From CAZHBA01 sp964530225 (GTDB taxonomy: Bacteria > Pseudomonadota > Alphaproteobacteria > UBA6615): DNA of 27,779 bases. Both the position numbers and the translations under genes were made by a program. Position 1 is the stretch's first letter; every line of letters begins with the position of its first letter. Positions 23,674 through 27,779 of the stretch are shown here, piece after piece. Under the pieces are notes generated by a model. That model was not told the DNA's origin. It ran no database searches and was given only the letters and a program-made list of their open reading frames with translations. Where the stretch lies: assembly GCA_964530225.1 (NCBI GenBank), contig CAZHBA010000106.1, positions 1 through 27,779 of the forward strand, read 5' to 3'.

Positions 23674-24603
23674 TGCGCCACTCCGACTGACTGGCGTCCG
23701 GCCCCAGCTCATCAGCAATACCCCAACGATTACCAGCGCAAATGCGACGAGGTGGAACAGTTCCAGTGCCTCGCCGAGCAAAATGATTGCCAGCGCCGCA
23801 GTGAACAGCGCGCGCAAATAGTTGGCGATGCTGGCCTTTGCCGGCCCCAGGGTCAGCACCGCCAGATTGCTCAGGCCGACTGCGACGACAGCGATGGCGG
23901 TACCGACCCAGGCGATGACCATGAGCGAACGGCCGGTCAACGGCACCGGCAGATAGGCGATGGTTTCATACACATAGAACGGCGCTAGGGTGACCATGCC
24001 GAAGATCTGGATAACGACGAGAATGAGCATCGGCCCTATCACCGCCGGTATGCGGCGCAGCATTACCGTATAGAAGGCGAACGACATGGTGCCGACGAGC
24101 AGCATCAGATCGCCTTGACCGAACGACAGCGCCCCCAGTATCAGCGGATTGCCGCGCGACAGGATGACCAGCACCCCCGCCGCGGCGACGGCGATACCGA
24201 ATGCCTGTTTGCCATTGATGGTGTGGCGCAGGATCAGCCAGGCGAAGATCACCGTGAGCGCCGGCTGCGCCGTGGCGATAACGCCACCGTTGATCGCCGT
24301 GGTGAAGTTGTAGCCCAGATAGACGGTGGCATTGCCTAGCGGCATGAAAGCGATAGCCGTCACCATGAACAGTTTCCAGTGGCGCAAGATAACCCGCCGG
24401 TACAGCAGCAGATCGCGCCAGGCGAACGGCAGCAGCACCATCGCCCCCACTGCGACGCGCCAGAACGCTAGGCCCATGGGCGGTATCTCGCCGCTGACAT
24501 AGCGGCCCAGCACATGGTTGGTAGAGACGACGAACGCCGACATCACCAAAAACACCCACGGCCAGGCGGTGGCACCAAATCGTTGTTCGGCAGCACTGAC
24601 CAC
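23659..24603 (-). CDS. EamA/DMT-family transporter
   Basis: A ten-helix drug/metabolite transporter of about 314 residues. The first EamA half runs from WVFLVMSAFVVSTNHVLGRY to LGYNFTTAINGGVIATAQPA. The second ends with LGPAKASIANYLRALFTAAL and LVAFALVIVGVLLM. The annotated start at 24603 is a GTG with GGAG eight bases upstream, and a GTG at 24636 would add 11 residues without a ribosome binding site. Its C-terminus is the closest relative in this window of the truncated transporter tail at 7223-7408. It is transcribed away from the cupin gene. The substrate is unknown, with amino acids or small metabolites usual for the family. Confidence 0.9.
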   Translation of the reverse strand: MVSAAEQRFGATAWPWVFLVMSAFVVSTNHVLGRYVSGEIPPMGLAFWRVAVGAMVLLPFAWRDLLLYRRVILRHWKLFMVTAIAFMPLGNATVYLGYNFTTAINGGVIATAQPALTVIFAWLILRHTINGKQAFGIAVAAAGVLVILSRGNPLILGALSFGQGDLMLLVGTMSFAFYTVMLRRIPAVIGPMLILVVIQIFGMVTLAPFYVYETIAYLPVPLTGRSLMVIAWVGTAIAVVAVGLSNLAVLTLGPAKASIANYLRALFTAALAIILLGEALELFHLVAFALVIVGVLLMSWGRTPVSRSGANQGN

Positions 24604-24763
24604 GAGCGGATCTCCATTCCTTGCTGACGGCGCCACAAAAGGAACCCGCGCGCCCGTTTTGTCGATATTACGCGGACATGATCTGTGCCGCTATGGGCGC
24701 GGCGCAACCCACCATATTGCCGCCCGCATGCCCAATGCCTAGTCTATCGGGCCAATCACTGAG

Positions 24764-24840
24764 CCCCTCATCCTGAGCTTGTCGAAGGACGAGGGGCGAA
24801 CAAAGCGGCCTCATACTTCGGCAAGCTCAGCACAGGGCCT
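24764..24840. repeat. REP-like palindromic doublet
   Basis: Unit one (24764-24796) is a hairpin, CCCCTCATCCT with AGGACGAGGGG, 11 bp with one wobble and the loop GAGCTTGTCGA. Unit two (about 24809-24838) contains TTCGGCAAGCTCAGCA and is an inverted, diverged copy of unit one. The core TGAGCTTGTCGAAGG is familiar to me as an abundant intergenic palindrome in alphaproteobacterial genomes. The doublet lies in the leader of the cupin gene. Confidence 0.75.
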
Positions 24841-24871
24841 TTTTAGCGATGCACAACAGGGGGAGATAATT

Positions 24872-25453
24872 ATGGCAGGCGAAATCAGACGGGTGGTCAC
24901 CGGCCACGACGCGGACGGCAAGGCGACGGTGCTGTCGGACGGCCCGGCACCGTTCGTCCACGTCAACCCGAGGAACCCCGAAGATATTTCGACCGACATT
25001 TGGCGCACCAGCGACACGCCGGTAACTATCGTCGCCCAGCACGAGGAGACCACCCTGGGCCCGCGCCGCCAGATGCCGACGGCCAACGGCACGGTGATCC
25101 GCATTAACCGCTTCGCGCCCGAGACCGACGAGGTGCGCGACATGAGCCCGGAGGCCGCGCGCGCCGCCTTTGCCGCATTGGGTAACGAGCCGGCCTCGAC
25201 CTTCGGGCACGGCGGCCACCACCCGATGATGCACCGCACCGAGACCATCGACTACGCGCTTATTCTATCGGGTGAAATCACCATGATCCTCGACGACCAG
25301 GACGTGCTCCTAAAGGCCGGCGACGTGGTGGTGCAATGCGGCACTAACCACGCGTGGAGTAACCGCTCCGGTGCGGTGTGCGAGGTGATGTTCGTGTTGA
25401 TCGATGGGGAGTTCGAGGCGGGGTTAGCGAGGAGTTTTCCGGGCGGGGAGTGA
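24872..25453 (+). CDS. Cupin domain-containing protein
   Basis: A 193-residue single-cupin protein. The C-terminal half holds both cupin motifs: HRTETIDYALILSGEITMIL (metal ligands H121 and E134 among others), then LKAGDVVVQCGTNHAWSN with H160. The N-terminal 110 residues pack around the barrel as in related small-molecule binding cupins. Similar proteins sit in catabolic clusters as enzymes or sensors of oxidised small acids, and no reaction can be assigned. The ATG at 24872 follows AGGGGGAG by six bases, and the longer frame from 24779 reads through the REP-like repeat and is not credible. It is divergent from the EamA gene. Confidence 0.9.
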   Translation: MAGEIRRVVTGHDADGKATVLSDGPAPFVHVNPRNPEDISTDIWRTSDTPVTIVAQHEETTLGPRRQMPTANGTVIRINRFAPETDEVRDMSPEAARAAFAALGNEPASTFGHGGHHPMMHRTETIDYALILSGEITMILDDQDVLLKAGDVVVQCGTNHAWSNRSGAVCEVMFVLIDGEFEAGLARSFPGGE

Positions 25454-25583
25454 GGCCGTTGCGCTGCGGCGGCGAGGGAACACTTCGTCGCCGCCTTACT
25501 ATCATCAAGCCTCCTCGACTTGCGGTCGATAGATACCTTCTCCGTACAGCCCAGCGGTCTCCGAAGGTGGAGATAGAGTGGGG

Positions 25584-25622
25584 TAAAAGAAAAATGATTT
25601 AGCGTTCGGGCGCTAAGTCATT
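25584..25622 (-). terminator. Rho-independent terminator of tRNA-Pro
   Basis: On the minus strand a 12-bp stem with one wobble pair (25593-25604 with 25611-25622) and a 6-base loop is followed by a TTTCTTTT tract. It starts eight bases after the tRNA 3' CCA. Confidence 0.88.
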
Positions 25623-25629
25623 GATTTAT

Positions 25630-25706
25630 TGGTCGGGGAGAGAGGATTCGAACCTCCGGCCCCTACGTCCCGAACGTAGTGCTCTACCAGGCTGAGCTAC
25701 TCCCCG
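25630..25706 (-). tRNA. tRNA-Pro(CGG)
   Basis: A 77-nt cloverleaf. The acceptor stem is CGGGGAG/CTCCCCG. The D arm carries AGCTCAGCCTGGTAGAGC. The anticodon stem is CTACG/CGTAG with loop TTCGGGA, giving anticodon CGG. The T arm is GGAGG-TTCGAAT-CCTCT with one wobble. The discriminator A and CCA are encoded. It reads proline codon CCG. A strong terminator lies just downstream and a deleted integrase just upstream. Confidence 0.97.
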
Positions 25707-25816
25707 ACCGGCGCGCTTCTATACACACCGGGCCGGTTATTGGCAACGTCCGGGTGATCAAAATCCAATGCAAATCAAGCTGTCACACGAGTGTCACAGC
25801 AACGAGGAGATTTGCG

Positions 25817-26123
25817 TTGGCTACCTTTAGAAAACGTAATTGAAAATGGCATGCACAAGTTCGGCGGACAGGTGTTGGATCACGCAACCGGACCTTCAAT
25901 CTTAAGTCAGATGCAGAGCTGTGGGTTCGTCAGGTTGAACAGGAGTTTGACCGCCACGGACTATTTACAGACCAGGCTACACTACGCTCGATTACGCTGG
26001 CCGACCTGATCGTTCGCTACCGTGACACCGTCGTCATCAAGAAGCGGCCACCGTGATCCGCGCCAACTGTTCCGATACACACATCTCAGGGCTGAGGATG
26101 TGGCACGTAAACTGATGGGCTAG
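25817..26123 (+). pseudogene. Tyrosine recombinase (phage/island integrase) with internal deletion
   Basis: A TTG start with GAGGAG eight bases upstream opens the N-terminal fragment: ATFRKRN, then an in-frame TGA at 25841, then KWHAQVRRTG, SRNRTFNLKSDAELWVRQVE, and DQATLRSITLADLIVRYRDT. This is the SAM-like/Arm N-terminal region of site-specific integrases. The frame ends at a TGA at 26054. Immediately, in another frame, DPRQLFRYTHLRAEDVARKL leads to a TAG at 26121-26123. That is the integrase C-terminus with its catalytic tyrosine in RYTHL. The ~200-250 residues between, with the R-H-x-x-R core, are deleted. It lies 110 bp from tRNA-Pro. Confidence 0.85.
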
Positions 26124-26319
26124 CTCATCGAGCGTTATCGGAGGACTTTAGCCGGGTTAAGCCTTCTATCCAAAATCATTTAGACTTTCATAGAAACTGG
26201 ATCAATCCTGGGGGCAGGTTAGCGATCAAAAGGAACCCATGAGTCCCTGCTACTGCATTGTGGATAGGATTGAGGTAATATAAGTGGCGATTGATACAGC
26301 CCCAAAGATTTAGCTTTTT
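26124..26319. other. Intergenic DNA at the island edge
   Basis: Noticeably lower GC than the left part of the window. No coding frame is supported. It probably holds the promoter of the PEP/pyruvate-binding gene. Confidence 0.35.
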
Positions 26320-27779
26320 ATGTTGTGGACAAAGAACGAAACGCTCGGGATTTTAAAATTCCACCTAAAAAAATCCAAAGTTCCTGATTTTTTCTATTTT
26401 TCAACTGGAAAGTGGAAACGGGATACATCCAGTTGTATCTCTAGGGTCCGGAGTAAATTTGGACCAAACAAGCTGATTGTGAGGTCATCAGCTGCGAACG
26501 AGGATAGCGAGCATGATTCGATGGCCGGAAAATACCGTTCAGTATCAAATATTTTGGCCTCGCGTAAGGACGAATTAGCAGAGGCCGTTTCCCTAGTATT
26601 TGCTGATTACGGTCCGGGGAACCATGAGCGGGACGGTGTCATCGTTCAGCTTATGATTGAGAACGTCCTCATGAGTGGCGTTGTATTCACCTATGATTAT
26701 AGATCCAGTGGCCCATACTATGTCATCAATTACGACGATCAGACTGGGCGTACGGACACGGTCACACAGGGCAATGAATACTCTAATCGGACGCTCTATA
26801 TACTAAGGGGTAGCACTGAGTTCGTCAGGTCTCCCCGCTTCAAAGCGCTATTGCATTCGGTCGAGGAAATAGAAAGCCTGTTTAACAGTCGGCCACTCGA
26901 CATTGAATTCGCAGTGGATCCAAAATCTGAAGTGTACATTTTTCAGGCCCGTCCCATCACCACCATTAAGGACGACAAAAATTCAGCCTCGCAGAAGGTT
27001 AGAAGTGTTCTTGACGATATCGAAAAACTTATCTCAGTACGGTTCGGGCCAAAGCCAGGCCTATTAGGAAACCGTTCTGTATTCGGGCAAATGCCCGACT
27101 GGAATCCAGCCGAGATTATTGGCCAGACGCCACGCCCGTTAGCTATGTCTCTGTACCGTTACCTGATCACCGACGGTGTCTGGTGCTTGGCGCGGGAGCA
27201 AATGGGCTACACCGTTCCGAAAGACAATTCGCTGATGTTGTCTCTGGGAGGCCGCCCTTATATCGATGTGCAACTCAGTTTCAATACCTTCCTACCAAAG
27301 GATATTCCTTCAACGGTCGGACATAAGCTTGTCGATGCTTGGCTGGACCGCCTCGTCGACAATTCCCATCTGCACGATCGCGTAGAGTTTGAGGTGGCAA
27401 TCACGGTCGCGACATTCGATGCACAGGATCGTCTTCGAAATGATTACCCTGGGCTTCTGACGAAGGATGAAAAGCAATCCTTCATTGGTGCGCTGGAGAG
27501 ATTAACCCATGACCTGCTTCTGGGACGCAGGGCTTCATTTCCAAACATGCGCGATCTTCTGTCCAAGCTCGTATCTCGTCGGGCTCAGTACAACTCACTT
27601 CAAGACCAGAGCCCCTTGTCCTTGGCCAACGCTCTGTTGGACGATTGTAAGCACCTCGGAACTCTGCCTTTCGCAGTCCTGGCGCGGCATGGTTTCATCG
27701 CTCAGAATTTTCTAACCTCTCTTGTAAAACGCGACGTGCTCTCCGACGAAGAGGTGTCCGTCATCAAAACATTTGGGAC
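26320..27779 (+). CDS. PEP/pyruvate-binding domain protein (PEP-synthase-like), 3' end outside the window
   Basis: An open frame of at least 486 residues from an ATG at 26320 (in-frame TAG at 26311) to the window end. The N-terminal ATP-grasp domain shows KLIVRSSAANEDSEHDSMAG at residues 51-70, close to the PEP synthase/PPDK consensus VRSSAxxED...SxAG. It then shows DGVIVQLMIENVLMSGVVFT and closes at FQARPITTI near residue 208. A longer region (FGQMPDWNPAEIIGQTPRPL and on) precedes a presumed phosphohistidine domain beyond the window. Such compact proteins, in my recollection, occur in polysaccharide, capsule or phosphonate islands rather than in gluconeogenesis. No Shine-Dalgarno is clear. 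Base composition is lower in GC than the genes to the left. The gene lies next to the deleted integrase. Confidence 0.85.
   Translation, partial: MLWTKNETLGILKFHLKKSKVPDFFYFSTGKWKRDTSSCISRVRSKFGPNKLIVRSSAANEDSEHDSMAGKYRSVSNILASRKDELAEAVSLVFADYGPGNHERDGVIVQLMIENVLMSGVVFTYDYRSSGPYYVINYDDQTGRTDTVTQGNEYSNRTLYILRGSTEFVRSPRFKALLHSVEEIESLFNSRPLDIEFAVDPKSEVYIFQARPITTIKDDKNSASQKVRSVLDDIEKLISVRFGPKPGLLGNRSVFGQMPDWNPAEIIGQTPRPLAMSLYRYLITDGVWCLAREQMGYTVPKDNSLMLSLGGRPYIDVQLSFNTFLPKDIPSTVGHKLVDAWLDRLVDNSHLHDRVEFEVAITVATFDAQDRLRNDYPGLLTKDEKQSFIGALERLTHDLLLGRRASFPNMRDLLSKLVSRRAQYNSLQDQSPLSLANALLDDCKHLGTLPFAVLARHGFIAQNFLTSLVKRDVLSDEEVSVIKTFG

Noticed and set aside
25791..26009. Forward 72-codon open frame over the integrase region
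   Set aside because: The integrase homology is in a different forward frame that matches the family over its whole length.
1..27779. CRISPR array, anti-phage defence island or biosynthetic megasynthase
   Set aside because: No regularly spaced repeats, no cas or known defence genes, and no NRPS/PKS-type modules are present.

Overview
The window looks like the chromosome of a GC-rich alphaproteobacterium, probably Rhodospirillales-like and probably marine. This is judged by eye from codon use, from an alphaproteobacterial-type CheZ remnant and from the family mix: class GN sortase, TctA, FAH, MR/MLE and many MDR/Gfo/OYE oxidoreductases. No rRNA or ribosomal gene is present to fix the taxonomy. 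It reads as an accessory catabolic region: one- to three-gene transcription units for oxidation, isomerisation and uptake of small organic acids, sugar acids and aromatic-like compounds, separated by many gene remnants.

Layout. 1-2.3 kb: two divergent C-terminal gene tails meeting at a scar, a CmcJ/NvfI-type oxidoreductase, and a Gfo/Idh/MocA oxidoreductase broken by one in-frame stop. 2.8-5.8 kb: a small secreted or membrane peptide candidate, an Old Yellow Enzyme, a carboxymuconolactone decarboxylase-like protein and an LpxL-type acyltransferase. 5.8-7.6 kb: a chemoreceptor tail, a cold-shock protein with a clear terminator, then a second pair of divergent tails (EamA and TctA transporters). 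7.6-9.4 kb: FAH plus PEP-hydrolase-family operon. 9.7-10.7 kb: frameshifted cheZ and a small secreted protein. 10.9-12.9 kb: EamA transporter plus mandelate racemase-like enolase-superfamily enzyme. 12.9-17.7 kb: a lone molybdopterin hydroxylase large subunit, a truncated Asp/Glu racemase, an intact Gfo/Idh/MocA enzyme and a quinone oxidoreductase-like MDR. 17.8-18.45 kb: an orphan terminator, a strongly AT-rich block and an IS3-type orfA fragment. 18.5-20.5 kb: an apparent operon of metallophosphoesterase, ArsM-like methyltransferase and membrane protein. 20.8-25.5 kb: MetE-like protein, sortase fragment, isocitrate/isopropylmalate dehydrogenase-family enzyme, EamA transporter and cupin. 25.6-27.8 kb: tRNA-Pro(CGG) with its terminator, an internally deleted tyrosine integrase, and the open 5' part of a PEP/pyruvate-binding (PEP-synthase-like) gene in lower-GC DNA.

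The strongest overall signal is gene decay. About a dozen recognisable remnants lie between intact genes: M20 hydrolase tail, Gfo with a stop, MCP tail, frameshifted CheZ, EamA and TctA tails, racemase head, IS3 orfA fragment, GN sortase fragment and deleted integrase. Two chemotaxis genes are damaged, which suggests loss of taxis. In two places the C-terminal tails of oppositely oriented genes face away from a single junction, as expected if one deletion removed the shared promoter region and both 5' halves. I did not find a convincing new multi-gene system. The most interesting leads are the tRNA-Pro/integrase/PEP-synthase-like island edge and the paired-tail deletion scars.
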